From Saccharopolyspora phatthalungensis (GTDB lineage: Bacteria > Actinomycetota > Actinomycetes > Mycobacteriales > Pseudonocardiaceae), in assembly GCF_014203395.1 (NCBI RefSeq), contig NZ_JACHIW010000001.1:2480001-2544000 (forward strand): a stretch of 64,000 nucleotides of DNA. Reading direction: 5' to 3'. The notes below the pieces were generated by a model that was not told the DNA's origin, searched no databases, and was given only the letters and a program-made list of their open reading frames with translations. How positions within the stretch are numbered: the first letter of the stretch is position 1; each line of letters begins with the position of its first letter. Positions 39,727 to 49,032 of the stretch are shown here, piece by piece. Position numbers and translations under genes: made by a program.

Positions 39727-39941
39727 GGCTACTCCTGCCCATCCGGCGAACGCGGCGACGGTAGCTGGTGTTTCCATCGCAGCGTGCAGCCGTTCCCCGC
39801 AGGTCGCAGCGCGTAGCCGGGTGCTTTCACGGGGTCGCGTCGCGTCCAGCGGTAGGGCTTGCGTCCGCTCGTACGACAAGCCTGCGCGGGCGGTGTCCCC
39901 AGGACTCCTGGTGATCTCCCTGGCACAACCCGGGCCGCGCG

Positions 39942-40604
39942 CTATCGCAACGGGCGGCGGCAGATGTAGTGCAGGATCGGCGGGAGGTTTCGCCACGTGG
40001 TGTGGGTGAGGACCTCGTCGAAGGTTTGTGTCAGGCGGGTGCGGAAGCGGCGGCCGCGCGGTGTCTGGTCCGCAGACAGGTAGGTGAGCGCCGTGAACGC
40101 GCCCTGCGGGGCGAGTGCCTCGGCGGCCTGGCGCAGGATGTGGTCCTGGGCACCACCCGGCAGCAGCGACCACGGGATGCTGCTGATGACGGCGTCGACC
40201 CGCTCGATGCCGTGCTTGTCCAGCAGCGCCAGCAGGTCGCCGGCATCGCCGTGCACGATCTCCATCCACGGCTTGTGGGCTTGCAGGTGCTCCACCATGC
40301 CCTTGCCGAGCTCGATGCCGATGTGCCGAGCGCCCTTGGGCAGCCGGCGGCGGATGCCGTCGCTCAACGAGCCGGTGCCGGGGCCGAGCTCCACCACGAC
40401 CGGCGCGCCTGTCGTCGGCACCACCTGAGCCACCGTGGCGGCGACGGCGGCGGAGGTCGGCGTCGCCGCGCCGACCATTTTCGGGTTGCGCACCGCGGTC
40501 TGGAGGAAGGTCCGGTACTCGTCCAGCTTGCTAGCCACGTTCTGGGCGTCTCTGCCGATCCGCGATGCGGCGCTTGAGCCGCGCGGGTCCTGCTGGGATG
40601 TCAC
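39942..40604 (-). CDS. Class I SAM-dependent methyltransferase, paralog
   Basis: 220 aa. It shows the same order of elements as the gene ending at 39124: TFLQTAVRNPKMVGAATPTS, VVELGPGTGSLSDGI, HIGIELGKGMVEHL, HGDAGDL, VISSIPWSLLPGG and YICRRP at the end. GTG 40604 has GAGGAG just upstream; an ATG at 40625 lacks a ribosome site. The pair probably arose by tandem duplication. Possible role in lipid-headgroup or rRNA methylation, by family only. It lies across the infA upstream region from the infA operon. Confidence 0.83.
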   Translation of the reverse strand: MTSQQDPRGSSAASRIGRDAQNVASKLDEYRTFLQTAVRNPKMVGAATPTSAAVAATVAQVVPTTGAPVVVELGPGTGSLSDGIRRRLPKGARHIGIELGKGMVEHLQAHKPWMEIVHGDAGDLLALLDKHGIERVDAVISSIPWSLLPGGAQDHILRQAAEALAPQGAFTALTYLSADQTPRGRRFRTRLTQTFDEVLTHTTWRNLPPILHYICRRPLR

Positions 40605-40983
40605 GCTTCTCCTCGGTTGTCCCATGGTCTGGGCCCTCGACCCCGGTGTCGAGCGTGTGATCGAAATTAGTGAGCCCCAAAGCGGCCACGCAAGCCAATG
40701 AGGAGGCGTGGTCGTGGAGTGTGACCGCACTGTTGCGCAGCGTATCCGCTACCGCGTTGAGCTGCCCCGATGTGGAGGGGCGAATGGGCGGCGCGTACAG
40801 TGGAGCATCGGCGCACTCGTAGCGCCGGTTCGTTGTGCCTGGGTATCCGCATCCGAGTCCGGATCGGGTCATCATCGGTGTTTCGGGCCGGGCTGGAGTG
40901 TGCCCGTCGCGGGTGCCGGGGCCTCCGGTGCCGGCGGCGGGACTTAGGTCCGCAAACCGTCACCGTCACGAAACGCGGAGGAC
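40605..40983. other. Divergent region between methyltransferase and infA
   Basis: 379 bp without a supported gene. It must carry the promoter of the minus-strand methyltransferase and of the infA operon. A TACAGT hexamer at 40796-40801 could be an infA -10, but no clear -35 is seen. Confidence 0.5.
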
Positions 40984-41205
40984 ATGGGCAAGAAAGACGG
41001 GGCCATTGAGGTCGAGGGTCGGGTGATCGAACCGCTTCCCAACGCGATGTTCCGTGTCGAGTTGGAGAACGGCCACAAGGTCCTCGCACACATCAGTGGC
41101 AAGATGCGTCAGCACTACATCCGCATCCTGCCCGAGGACCGGGTCGTGGTGGAGCTCTCGCCGTACGACCTTTCCCGTGGGCGCATCGTCTACCGCTACA
41201 AGTGA
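40984..41205 (+). CDS. infA: Translation initiation factor IF-1
   Basis: 73 aa. OB-fold factor binding the 30S A site. [40 protein letters not shown] split by its loops is canonical, ending [14 protein letters not shown] lies directly before ATG. First gene of the alpha-type operon. Confidence 0.98.
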   Translation: MGKKDGAIEVEGRVIEPLPNAMFRVELENGHKVLAHISGKMRQHYIRILPEDRVVVELSPYDLSRGRIVYRYK

Positions 41206-41257
41206 CCTCCACGGTGTCCGGGTGACCGGACACGCGTCCGAGCAGGAGAGCACGACC

Positions 41258-41371
41258 GTGAAGGTCCAGCCGAGTGTGAAGCGAATCTGCGACAAGTGCC
41301 AGGTCATCCGCCGTCACGGGCGGGTGCTGGTGATCTGCGACAACGCCCGTCACAAGCAGCGTCAGGGCTGA
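41258..41371 (+). CDS. rpmJ: 50S ribosomal protein L36
   Basis: 37 aa: [20 protein letters not shown] and a C-terminal [11 protein letters not shown]. Zinc ligands Cys-x2-Cys, Cys and His are all present. GTG 41258 with AGGAG 9 nt upstream; the gene is embedded in a longer frame that is not conserved. Confidence 0.97.
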   Translation: MKVQPSVKRICDKCQVIRRHGRVLVICDNARHKQRQG

Positions 41372-41519
41372 GCGCAGCGCAACGTCGCGACGAGTAGGAA
41401 CTTCCCCGACCTGTCGGCTCGCACGTGAGCCGACTGACCCCCGGACCAGGCCGGGGCTCCGCACCGGTTGCGGGGGCGGCGGGGGAGCAGACCTGGACAA
41501 CAGAAGGAGAACCGGCCAG

Positions 41520-41900
41520 ATGGCACGGGTCGTCGGCGTTGATCTCCCGCGCGAGAAGCGCATGGAGATCGCGCTTACCTACATCTACGGGATCGGCAAG
41601 ACCCGGTCGAAGGAGATCCTCTCCGCGACCGGCATCTCACCCGATGCCCGCCCGCGGGACCTCGATGACGACCAGCTCGCGAAGCTGCGTGAGTTCATCG
41701 AGTCCAGCTACCGGGTCGAGGGTGACCTCCGCCGTGAGGTCCAGGCCGACATCCGCCGGAAGATCGAGATCGGCTGCTACGCGGGGCTCCGGCACCGCCG
41801 GCACCTGCCGGTTCACGGGCAGCGGACCAAGACCAACGCCCGTACCCGCAAGGGGCCGAAGAAGACGGTCGCCGGCAAGAAGAAGGCCGGGAAGAAGTAA
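41520..41900 (+). CDS. rpsM: 30S ribosomal protein S13
   Basis: 126 aa. [29 protein letters not shown] and [24 protein letters not shown] split by the linker are canonical. 30S head protein contacting the P-site tRNA and the 50S subunit. 148 bp after rpmJ. Confidence 0.98.
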   Translation: MARVVGVDLPREKRMEIALTYIYGIGKTRSKEILSATGISPDARPRDLDDDQLAKLREFIESSYRVEGDLRREVQADIRRKIEIGCYAGLRHRRHLPVHGQRTKTNARTRKGPKKTVAGKKKAGKK

Positions 41901-41925
41901 GCCTCGCTAGGAGACAGCTAAAGCT

Positions 41926-42330
41926 ATGCCACCCAAGTCTCGCGCCGGTGCCGTCAAGAAGGTGCGGCGCAAGGAAAAGAAGAACGTCGCTCACGGCCAA
42001 GCGCACATCAAGAGCACGTTCAACAACACGATCGTTTCGATCACCGACCCCACCGGTGCGGTGATCAGCTGGGCCTCGGCCGGACACGTCGGGTTCAAGG
42101 GCTCCCGCAAGTCCACCCCGTTCGCCGCGCAGATGGCCGCCGAGAACGCGGCCCGCAAGGCCGCCGAACACGGCATGAAGAAGGTCGACGTCTTCGTCAA
42201 GGGTCCGGGTTCGGGCCGGGAGACGGCGATCCGTTCGCTGCAGGCCGCCGGTCTAGAGGTCGGCACCATCCAGGACGTCACCCCGCAGCCGCACAACGGC
42301 TGCCGCCCGCCGAAGCGTCGTCGGGTCTGA
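41926..42330 (+). CDS. rpsK: 30S ribosomal protein S11
   Basis: 134 aa. Basic N-terminus, then [28 protein letters not shown] and [18 protein letters not shown]. Part of the platform near the mRNA exit. Ends [11 protein letters not shown], as usual. Confidence 0.98.
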   Translation: MPPKSRAGAVKKVRRKEKKNVAHGQAHIKSTFNNTIVSITDPTGAVISWASAGHVGFKGSRKSTPFAAQMAAENAARKAAEHGMKKVDVFVKGPGSGRETAIRSLQAAGLEVGTIQDVTPQPHNGCRPPKRRRV

Positions 42331-42353
42331 GCCGCGGGAAGGAGTAAACAAAG

Positions 42354-42959
42354 ATGGCTCGTTACACCGGTCCCGCGACCCGCAAGTCCCGCCGTCTGAA
42401 GGTTGACCTCGTCGGTGGTGACCAGGCGTTCGAGCGCCGGCCCTACCCTCCGGGGCAGCACGGCCGCGCGCGCATCAAGGAAACCGAGTACCTGCTGCAG
42501 CTCCAGGAGAAGCAGAAGGCGAAGTTCACCTACGGCGTCCTCGAGCGGCAGTTCAGCAACTACTACGAGGAAGCCAACCGGCGCCCCGGCAAGACGGGTG
42601 ACAACCTGCTGCAGCTGCTGGAGTCCCGGCTGGACAACGTCGTTTACCGTGCCGGCCTGGCCCGCACCCGCCGGATGGCGCGGCAGCTGGTCAGCCACGG
42701 CCACTTCACGGTCAACGGCAAGAAGGTGAACGTCCCCAGCTTCCAGGTCTCGAAGTGGGACATCATCGACGTCAAGCCGAAGTCGGTGCCCACCACGCCG
42801 TTCATCATCGCCAAGGAGACGTTCGGTGAGCGTCCGGTGCCGGCCTGGTTGCAGGTCGTGCCCTCGAACCTGCGGATCCTGGTGCACCAGCGCCCGGAGC
42901 GCGCGCAGATCGACACGCCGGTCACCGAGCAGCTCATCGTCGAGCTCTACTCGAAGTGA
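42354..42959 (+). CDS. rpsD: 30S ribosomal protein S4
   Basis: 201 aa. Assembly initiator. The N-terminal zinc cysteines of some S4 proteins are absent ([24 protein letters not shown]), the zinc-free form usual in actinobacteria. The S4 RNA-binding domain has [31 protein letters not shown] strong hairpin follows the stop. Confidence 0.98.
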   Translation: MARYTGPATRKSRRLKVDLVGGDQAFERRPYPPGQHGRARIKETEYLLQLQEKQKAKFTYGVLERQFSNYYEEANRRPGKTGDNLLQLLESRLDNVVYRAGLARTRRMARQLVSHGHFTVNGKKVNVPSFQVSKWDIIDVKPKSVPTTPFIIAKETFGERPVPAWLQVVPSNLRILVHQRPERAQIDTPVTEQLIVELYSK

Positions 42960-42965
42960 CGCGTT

Positions 42966-43003
42966 CCGCCGGCGGCCTTCCCCCGGGGTCCGGCCGCCGG
43001 CGG
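42966..43003 (+). terminator. Hairpin between rpsD and rpoA
   Basis: Perfect 12-bp stem CCGCCGGCGGCC / GGCCGCCGGCGG with a 14-nt loop, 6 nt after the rpsD stop. No T tract. Probably an attenuator or mRNA-processing structure setting the ratio of r-protein to RNA polymerase synthesis. Confidence 0.5.
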
Positions 43004-43110
43004 TCGCAGCCAGCGGTGGCGGTGCAGGAATCCGCCACCGGCCCGCGCAACGCGGGCAACGCCATTCCATCGGCGTCAAATAGCGGGCGTCGTGAGGAAA
43101 GGAAAACGAA

Positions 43111-44190
43111 GTGCTCATCTCCCAGCGACCCACACTGTCCGAAGAGGCGGTGTCGGAGACGCGCTCCCGGTTCGTCATCGAGCCGCTGGAGCCGGGCTTC
43201 GGCTACACCCTCGGCAACTCGCTGCGTCGTACCCTGCTCTCCTCGATTCCGGGGGCGGCGGTCACCAGCCTGCGCATCGACGGTGTGCTGCACGAGTTCA
43301 CCACTATTCCGGGTGTGAAGGAAGACGTCACCGACGTCATCCTGAACATCAAGGAGCTGGTCGTCAGCTCCGAGGAAGACGAGCCGGTGACGATGTACCT
43401 GCGCAAGCAGGGTCCGGGTGAGGTCACCGCGGCCGATATCGTGCCGCCGGCGGGCGTCACGGTGCACAACCCGGATCTGCACATCGCCACCCTCAACGCG
43501 AAGGGCAAGCTGGAGATCGAGCTCGTCGTCGAGCGTGGTCGTGGCTATGTCCCCGCGATGCAGAACAAGCAGACCGGCGCCGAGATCGGCCGCATCCCGG
43601 TGGACTCGATCTACTCGCCGGTGCTGAAGGTGACCTACAAGGTCGAGGCCACCCGTGTCGAGCAGCGCACGGACTTCGACAAACTGATCCTCGACGTGGA
43701 GAGCAAGCCGTCGATCACCCCGCGCGACGCGGTGGCCTCGGCCGGACGCACTCTCGTCGAGCTGTTCGGGCTCGCCCGCGAGCTCAACGTCGACGCCGAA
43801 GGCATCGAGATCGGTCCGTCGCCGGCGGAGGCCGACACCATCGCGGCCTACGCGATGCCGATCGAGGACCTCGACCTGACGGTGCGCTCCTACAACTGCC
43901 TCAAGCGGGAGGGTATCCACACCGTCGGCGAGCTGGTCTCGCGCAGCGAGGCCGACCTGCTGGACATCCGCAACTTCGGTGCGAAGTCCATCGACGAGGT
44001 CAAGATGAAGCTGGCCGGGCTCGGACTTGCGCTCAAGGACAGCCCGCCCGGATTCGACCCGTCGGCCGCGGCGGCCGAGTACCCGTCCGAGGGATGGTCG
44101 TCCGAGGAGACCACCGTCGGCGCGGTCGGACCCGTCGAGGACAACGGCTACGACGACGGTCAGGACTACGCGGAGACAGAGCAGCTGTAG
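43111..44190 (+). CDS. rpoA: DNA-directed RNA polymerase subunit alpha
   Basis: 359 aa. N-terminal dimerisation domain ([29 protein letters not shown]) and C-terminal domain with the helix-hairpin-helix core [30 protein letters not shown]. An acidic tail of about 40 residues follows. GTG 43111 with GAGGAAAGGA upstream. Confidence 0.98.
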   Translation: MLISQRPTLSEEAVSETRSRFVIEPLEPGFGYTLGNSLRRTLLSSIPGAAVTSLRIDGVLHEFTTIPGVKEDVTDVILNIKELVVSSEEDEPVTMYLRKQGPGEVTAADIVPPAGVTVHNPDLHIATLNAKGKLEIELVVERGRGYVPAMQNKQTGAEIGRIPVDSIYSPVLKVTYKVEATRVEQRTDFDKLILDVESKPSITPRDAVASAGRTLVELFGLARELNVDAEGIEIGPSPAEADTIAAYAMPIEDLDLTVRSYNCLKREGIHTVGELVSRSEADLLDIRNFGAKSIDEVKMKLAGLGLALKDSPPGFDPSAAAAEYPSEGWSSEETTVGAVGPVEDNGYDDGQDYAETEQL

Positions 44191-44239
44191 CTGTGTTGCG
44201 CGTCCGGGGTTCACCGGCGCGCCCTGAGAGGAGCAACCG

Positions 44240-44785
44240 ATGCCCACCCCGACCAAGGGTCCTCGTCTCGGCGGGTCGCCGGCGCACGAGCGGCTCATTC
44301 TGGCCAACCTCGCCACCGCGCTGTTCGAGCACGGCCGGATTACCACGACCGAGGCGAAAGCGAAGCGGCTGCGGCCGATCGCCGAGCGGCTCATCACCAA
44401 GGCCAAGAAGGGCGACCTGCACAACCGTCGCGAGGTCATGAAGACCATCCGCGACAAGGACGTCGTGCACAAGCTCTTCGCGGAGATCGGCCCGTTCTTC
44501 GCGGACCGCAACGGCGGTTACACCCGCATCACCAAGACGATGCCGCGCAAGGGTGACAACGCGAAGATGGCCGTCATCGCCCTGGTGGCCGAGAAGACCG
44601 TCACCGCCGAGGCGGAGGCCGCGCGCGGCGCGAAGTTCGCCAAGGACGAGCAAGCGGCCGCGCCAGAGGTCACCGAGGCCCCGAAGGCCGAGGAGACCGA
44701 GGCCACCGAGGCACCGGCGGAGACCGCCGAGGCCACCGAGGCCAAGGCCGAGGACACCGCTGCCGAGAAGAAGGACGAGTCCTGA
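44240..44785 (+). CDS. rplQ: 50S ribosomal protein L17
   Basis: 181 aa. Core [31 protein letters not shown] and [23 protein letters not shown]. The C-terminal 55 residues are an Ala/Glu/Lys-rich acidic tail with repeats of ATEAPAE type, typical of actinobacterial L17. 49 bp after rpoA. Confidence 0.98.
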   Translation: MPTPTKGPRLGGSPAHERLILANLATALFEHGRITTTEAKAKRLRPIAERLITKAKKGDLHNRREVMKTIRDKDVVHKLFAEIGPFFADRNGGYTRITKTMPRKGDNAKMAVIALVAEKTVTAEAEAARGAKFAKDEQAAAPEVTEAPKAEETEATEAPAETAEATEAKAEDTAAEKKDES

Positions 44786-44805
44786 TTCCGGCACGTAGTG
44801 CTGCC

Positions 44806-45687
44806 GTGCACGAGCCCGCTTCTCCCGCTGGGGAGGGCGGGCTCGTTCGCGTGCGCCTTGATCTGTCCTACGACGGCACCGATTTCTGCGGCTGGGCGAA
44901 GCAGCCGGGCCAGCGCACGGTGCAGGGCCTGCTCGAGGACGCGTTGGCGAAGCAGCCGCCGGGTCGGGCGGTGCCCGCCTCGGTGGTGGTCGCCGGGCGG
45001 ACGGATTCCGGTGTGCACGCCACGGGACAGGTCGTGCACTTCGACGTGGTTCCGCACGACCCAGCCGGAACCGGGCGGATTTCCGTTGACGCGCAGGGGA
45101 TTCCGGACCTGGGGCGGATGGCCCACCGGTGGAACCGGATCCTGCCGCCGGATGTGCGCGTGCTGGGTGCGCGGGTGGTGCCAGCGGCGTTCGACGCGCG
45201 GTTCTCCGCGCTGCGTCGGCATTACCGCTACCAGGTTTCGGATGCGCCGTGGGGTGTGGACCCACTGCGGCGCCGGGACACGCTCGCCTGGAATCGCGCG
45301 CTGGATGTGGCCGCGCTCAACGCCTCGGCACAGGAGTTGTTGGGCCTCAACGACTTCGCTGCCTACTGCAAGCCGCGAGAGGGCGCCACAACGGTGCGGG
45401 AACTGCAGCGCTTCGAGTGGGAGCGGGTGGCGGAGCACCTTATCGTCGCGCACGTGAGCGCGGATGCGTTCTGCCACTCGATGGTCCGGAGTCTGGTGGG
45501 CACGCTCCTGATGGTCGGAGACGGCCGCCGAAACCAACCGTGGCCGACGGAAATTCTCGGGTCCACCACCCGGACTACCGCGGTGGCCCCGGCCCACGGG
45601 CTCACCCTGACGGGCATCGACTACCCGTCGGACGAAGACCTCGAAGCCCGAGCCGCCCAAACCCGAGCCCTCCGCACCCTCCCCTAA
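44806..45687 (+). CDS. truA: tRNA pseudouridine(38-40) synthase
   Basis: 293 aa. Converts uridines 38-40 of tRNA anticodon arms to pseudouridine. LDLSYDGTDFCGWAKQP, catalytic Asp67 in AGRTDSGVHATGQ, FSALRRHYRYQV and FCHSMVRSLVGTLLMVG are canonical. GTG 44806 lies 20 bp after rplQ, so it ends the rpoA-rplQ operon. A stem-loop of the repeated type follows (45715-45746). Confidence 0.96.
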   Translation: MHEPASPAGEGGLVRVRLDLSYDGTDFCGWAKQPGQRTVQGLLEDALAKQPPGRAVPASVVVAGRTDSGVHATGQVVHFDVVPHDPAGTGRISVDAQGIPDLGRMAHRWNRILPPDVRVLGARVVPAAFDARFSALRRHYRYQVSDAPWGVDPLRRRDTLAWNRALDVAALNASAQELLGLNDFAAYCKPREGATTVRELQRFEWERVAEHLIVAHVSADAFCHSMVRSLVGTLLMVGDGRRNQPWPTEILGSTTRTTAVAPAHGLTLTGIDYPSDEDLEARAAQTRALRTLP

Positions 45688-45721
45688 GGACAAGCTTCCC
45701 TAGTTTGCCCCGTATGCGGTC

Positions 45722-45742
45722 CCGATTTTGCCTAAAATTGGG
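45722..45742. repeat. Stem-loop repeat, copy 1 (after truA)
   Basis: Core CGATTTTGCCTAAAATTGGG preceded by C; identical to copy 3 over 21 bp. It folds as CCGATTTT-GCCT-AAAATTGG, and the flanking TGCG (45715-45718) and CGCA (45743-45746) can extend the stem. May act as the truA terminator. Confidence 0.85.
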
Positions 45743-45861
45743 CGCATTCTCGCTCTGGGCACCCGGCAGGGTGGTCGCGAACGATCCACAGTGGCCTGTG
45801 TTATCCACGGATTCCCGATACCGTCTTGTACCCGGGGTGACCAATTGAGAACCCTGGGTTC

Positions 45862-46740
45862 ATGGTTACCAACGTGCGTGCCATCGGTACGTGTCCCGGC
45901 ATTTTCACCCGGGTCGAAGCGCTCCAAGCCGGGTTGACCGATGATGATCTGAGGAAATCTGAGTATCGCCGGGTGATCCACGGCGTTTACCGAACGGCGG
46001 AAACGGCCCTCACGCATGAGCTCCGATGTCGGGCTGCAGCCATGAAACTTCCGCCAGGAGCAGTGATCACGGGCAAATCGGCGGCGACCCTACATGGCGT
46101 CCCGGTGGCCCGACCGCAGGACCCGGTTGAGGTCCTCATCAAGGGCTGCAAACGGCTGCACGGCATACGGAGTTGGGCCGTGCGGCACTACGGGTTCGAG
46201 AGCACTCCGTGGTTCGGCATCCGTCTCGCGACGTTGGAGCGGACCGCACTCGACCTGCTCATGCGAAACGGACTCCACCAGGCGGTCGGGCTTTGCGATG
46301 CGTTGTTGCACGCCGGGCTGATCGACGAGGAAACGATCGGGAAGTACATGGTGGGGAGACATGACCACGGAATCCGCCGGGCGCGACGGGCATTCGGATT
46401 CCTGGATCGTCGGGCCGAGTCGATACCCGAGTCGGTCCTTCGCGTCATGCTCGTGCTGGCTGGACTCAATCCGGTGCCGCAGTTAAAGATTCCCGGTGAG
46501 ACCGGCTCGATGCTCCGGGGGGACCTGGGATTCGAGGAGGCGAAGGTGCTGGTCGAGTACGACGGCGCTTGGCATGCGGACCCCGAGCAGTTCTACCGGG
46601 ATCAACAGCGGCTTCGGTGGCTGCGGGCCAACGGCTGGCACGTCATCGTGGTCACGGCCGAGGATCTTGCGAAGGCGCCGCGCCGGATTGTGGAGGAGGT
46701 CAAGGCTGCGGTCTCGAGCCGGAAACCCAAGTTTGCCTAA
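45862..46740 (+). CDS. AbiEi-like N-terminal domain with DUF559 nuclease-like C-terminal domain
   Basis: 292 aa. Residues 10-100 resemble the AbiEi antitoxin-type winged helix (GIFTRVEALQAGLTDDDLR, YRRVIHGVYR). The C-terminal part resembles DUF559/Vsr-type endonucleases: VLVEYDGAWHADPEQF, DQQRLRWLRANGWHVIVVT. Proteins of this composition are frequent in actinobacteria; their function is unproven. The stop codon TAA lies inside repeat copy 2. No partner toxin (AbiEii) is adjacent. ATG 45862 has no strong ribosome site. Convergent with the 243-aa gene. Confidence 0.82.
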   Translation: MVTNVRAIGTCPGIFTRVEALQAGLTDDDLRKSEYRRVIHGVYRTAETALTHELRCRAAAMKLPPGAVITGKSAATLHGVPVARPQDPVEVLIKGCKRLHGIRSWAVRHYGFESTPWFGIRLATLERTALDLLMRNGLHQAVGLCDALLHAGLIDEETIGKYMVGRHDHGIRRARRAFGFLDRRAESIPESVLRVMLVLAGLNPVPQLKIPGETGSMLRGDLGFEEAKVLVEYDGAWHADPEQFYRDQQRLRWLRANGWHVIVVTAEDLAKAPRRIVEEVKAAVSSRKPKFA

Positions 46741-46747
46741 AATTGGG
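46726..46747. repeat. Stem-loop repeat, copy 2 (overlaps AbiEi/DUF559 stop)
   Basis: Shares TTTGCCTAAAATTGGG with the other copies, while the left arm is CCCAAG instead of CCCGAT. The left arm pairs with TTGGG equally well, so pairing is kept while the sequence changes. It encodes the final residues and stop of the gene. Confidence 0.8.
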
Positions 46748-46783
46748 ACGCGAGACGCGCGGTACGCGACGGGGGTGGGGGTT

Positions 46784-46804
46784 CCGATTTTGCCTAAAAT
46801 TGGG
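46784..46804. repeat. Stem-loop repeat, copy 3 (between convergent genes)
   Basis: Same 21 bp as copy 1. Flanking GGGTGGGGG (46773-46781) and CCCCCACCC (46806-46814) extend the stem to about 20 bp, making a strong hairpin between the convergent AbiEi/DUF559 and 243-aa genes. Likely bidirectional terminator. Confidence 0.85.
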
Positions 46805-46824
46805 CCCCCCACCCTCGCCGCGGG

Positions 46825-47556
46825 TTAGTCGCCGCGGCGGATCGGGCCCAGGATTTCCTGCTCTTTCTTGTTCGTCACCAGCCGGATCATCCGCCACGTC
46901 ATGTTGCCGAGGGCGATCACCTGGTCGTCCGCGAGCTGGGTGAGCTGCTGGACCTGGGGGCCCCGCAGACTCCAGATGCGCTGGGCGAGCTGGGCCTGGT
47001 TCAGCGGGAGACGCTGCAGCAGCACCAAATCCGCCGTGTTCGCCGCCGTGCCGCTGCTGACCTGCGGGTGCAGGTAGGGCAGCACGTACATGGTGGTCTG
47101 CCACGGCGCACGCGGCGGGAACAGCTCCTGCGGCACCGCGCCGCCATCGTGGATCACCAGCAGCGGACTGTCCTCAGAGGACCGTGGCAGGTCGAACGGC
47201 GCAAGCCGCCGGATCTGCGCCAGCGGCACCGGCTTGCCGTCCGGGGTCTGCCCGGCCGCCCGCTCCAGCATCTTCCACGCCGCCGGACGTCCGGTCGCGA
47301 CGATCACCCAGGCGCCGGTGGCCATCGCACGCAGCGCGAGCTGCCGGGCGAGGTACAGGCCGCCGACGTTGACCATGCGGGTCGGGTGCGGGCGCAGCAT
47401 CGAGGCGGCCTGCGCCTCGCCCTGCGGATCCGAACCGATGATGACGCCACCACGGTCGCCGGACGGGCTGATGGCGTCCAGGGTTTCCGGGGTGACCAGG
47501 AATTCCGGTGCCGCACCGCGGCTACCGGGCACATCGATCGTTCTGCTTCGGCTCAT
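46825..47556 (-). CDS. Conserved protein of unknown function linked to eccE
   Basis: 243 aa. ATG 47556 overlaps the eccE stop by 4 bp, so the two are coupled. Recognisable segments: RGGVIIGSDPQGEAQAASML, VNVGGLYLARQLALRAMATGAWVIVATGR, SPLLVIHDGGAVPQELF and NKKEQEILGPIRRGD at the end. The alternation of hydrophobic strands and helices recalls a Rossmann-type or degenerate P-loop fold with no intact Walker A. No membrane segment. Its coupling suggests a role in the ESX system; I do not recognise a family. Confidence 0.75.
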   Translation of the reverse strand: MSRSRTIDVPGSRGAAPEFLVTPETLDAISPSGDRGGVIIGSDPQGEAQAASMLRPHPTRMVNVGGLYLARQLALRAMATGAWVIVATGRPAAWKMLERAAGQTPDGKPVPLAQIRRLAPFDLPRSSEDSPLLVIHDGGAVPQELFPPRAPWQTTMYVLPYLHPQVSSGTAANTADLVLLQRLPLNQAQLAQRIWSLRGPQVQQLTQLADDQVIALGNMTWRMIRLVTNKKEQEILGPIRRGD

Positions 47557-48857
47557 GCCGCACCTCCCAGCGGCAAAGTCGCCGCGTAACCCGCCAGTTG
47601 CGAGCCGCGCAGCGGGGTCAGGGTCAACCCGAGGTTGTGGCTGATCGCCTTCAACCGCTCGTCGGCGGCGTCCAGCTCGGAGGGCGTGCGGGCGCTGACC
47701 CGGACCAGGCCGCGCAGCCCGACCTCGCCTTCCTCGCCGACCGGCGAGACGGACAGCGCGATGCTGGTGGACAGCGCGCGGATACCGGTCAGCGCGTTGA
47801 GGCTGTCGTTCATCTGGTTCGGCCAGCCGGTGATGGCGTAGCTGGAGTGCCCGACCCCGCCGGCCGTCACGCCGTCCCACCGTTCCTTGAGCCCCACCGG
47901 GCGCTGCGAGCCGAGCACGTTGTGCAGCTCCGCCGAGGAAATCCCCGCTTGCAGCAGCTCGTCGGGGTCCAGCGGGCGGGTCGGCACGCCTTGCCGCTCC
48001 AACGCATTGCGCACTCGGGACAAGGCTCCGATGAGCGCCCGCTGCGCGCCGATGACACCGCCGCCGCGTTCGCCGATCGCCTTGGCGCAGCGCTGCGGGT
48101 CGAGGCGGACCGCGACCCAGGTGGTGCGCCTTGCGGCCGCGGGCAGCCGGCCCAGGACCTCAAGGTAGGAGTTCAGGGCCGGCGAATTCGACGGCAGCGC
48201 GGCGCTACCCGGGTAGCAGTGCCAGATGACCTGCACCGCGTCGAGCACCACGCCACGGTCTTCCAGGCACGGAACCAGCACGCCCAGCGGCAGGTTCGGC
48301 GCGTTGTCGACCGGGTTCAGCAGCGACGGCGTCGGCTCGACCATCAGCACCGCGGTCCATTTGCCGTTGTGCCAGGACATTCCGACCGGATTGCGGTCGT
48401 GGTCCTGCGTACGGGCGATCACCAGGTCCTCGACGACCAGCCGCAGCAGCGCGACCCGGTGGTTCTCGTCCGGGCCGATGATGCCGTCGCCGTCCTTGTC
48501 TTCGGCCGGTTCCATCGCGTCGACGTTGGCCGGGTGGGAAACCCGCGTGTGGTTACGGCCGCGGTATTCGAGTACCAGCCCGAACCACTGCGTGAACCAC
48601 CGGCCGCGCCGCCGCAACAGCGCGAGGATGATCGCCAGCGCCGCCACTCCCGCGCTGACCGGCAGCAGCATCTGGTTGGCCAGGAAGAGGATCAGGCCGA
48701 TGGCGAGGCCGACCTCGATGAGCACGATGTTGGCCGCAGGGATGCCGCCGAGCGTCACGCCGTTGATCCGTCGCCGACGCGCGCGAATTCGGGCGCGGGG
48801 CGGGTTGGCGGGCCCGGGAGCTTTCGGCTGGGCCGGATGTTGTGTAGGCACGGACAT
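47553..48857 (-). CDS. eccE: Type VII secretion protein EccE
   Basis: 434 aa. Two N-terminal membrane helices (about residues 32-75: ANIVLIEVGLAIGLILFLANQ, VSAGVAALAIILALL) after a basic Pro-rich start, then RGRWFTQWFGLVLEYR and a large soluble domain with LDAVQVIWHCY and TTWVAVRLDP, as in EccE. Peripheral component of the ESX membrane complex. ATG 48857 with GGGGGAG upstream. Divergent from eccB over 175 bp. Confidence 0.87.
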   Translation of the reverse strand: MSVPTQHPAQPKAPGPANPPRARIRARRRRINGVTLGGIPAANIVLIEVGLAIGLILFLANQMLLPVSAGVAALAIILALLRRRGRWFTQWFGLVLEYRGRNHTRVSHPANVDAMEPAEDKDGDGIIGPDENHRVALLRLVVEDLVIARTQDHDRNPVGMSWHNGKWTAVLMVEPTPSLLNPVDNAPNLPLGVLVPCLEDRGVVLDAVQVIWHCYPGSAALPSNSPALNSYLEVLGRLPAAARRTTWVAVRLDPQRCAKAIGERGGGVIGAQRALIGALSRVRNALERQGVPTRPLDPDELLQAGISSAELHNVLGSQRPVGLKERWDGVTAGGVGHSSYAITGWPNQMNDSLNALTGIRALSTSIALSVSPVGEEGEVGLRGLVRVSARTPSELDAADERLKAISHNLGLTLTPLRGSQLAGYAATLPLGGAA

Positions 48858-49032
48858 CCGTTCGGTCTCTCCCCCTCGCAGGTAGGTGCGGCGCAAGGCC
48901 CCGCTGGGACGCGTTCTGGAGGCAGCCGCGTGATGAGAATACTGACGGACTCGGTCGAACCGCACCCATTCGGTATCTCTCTGCGACTATCCTGCGAAAC
49001 CGTACCTCGGACGGGAGAGCTGTAGGCGAAGA

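Noticed and set aside
45722..46804. Repeat copies as ends of an insertion sequence around the AbiEi/DUF559 gene
   Set aside because: No transposase motif, no target-site duplication seen, and one copy overlaps the gene's own stop codon.
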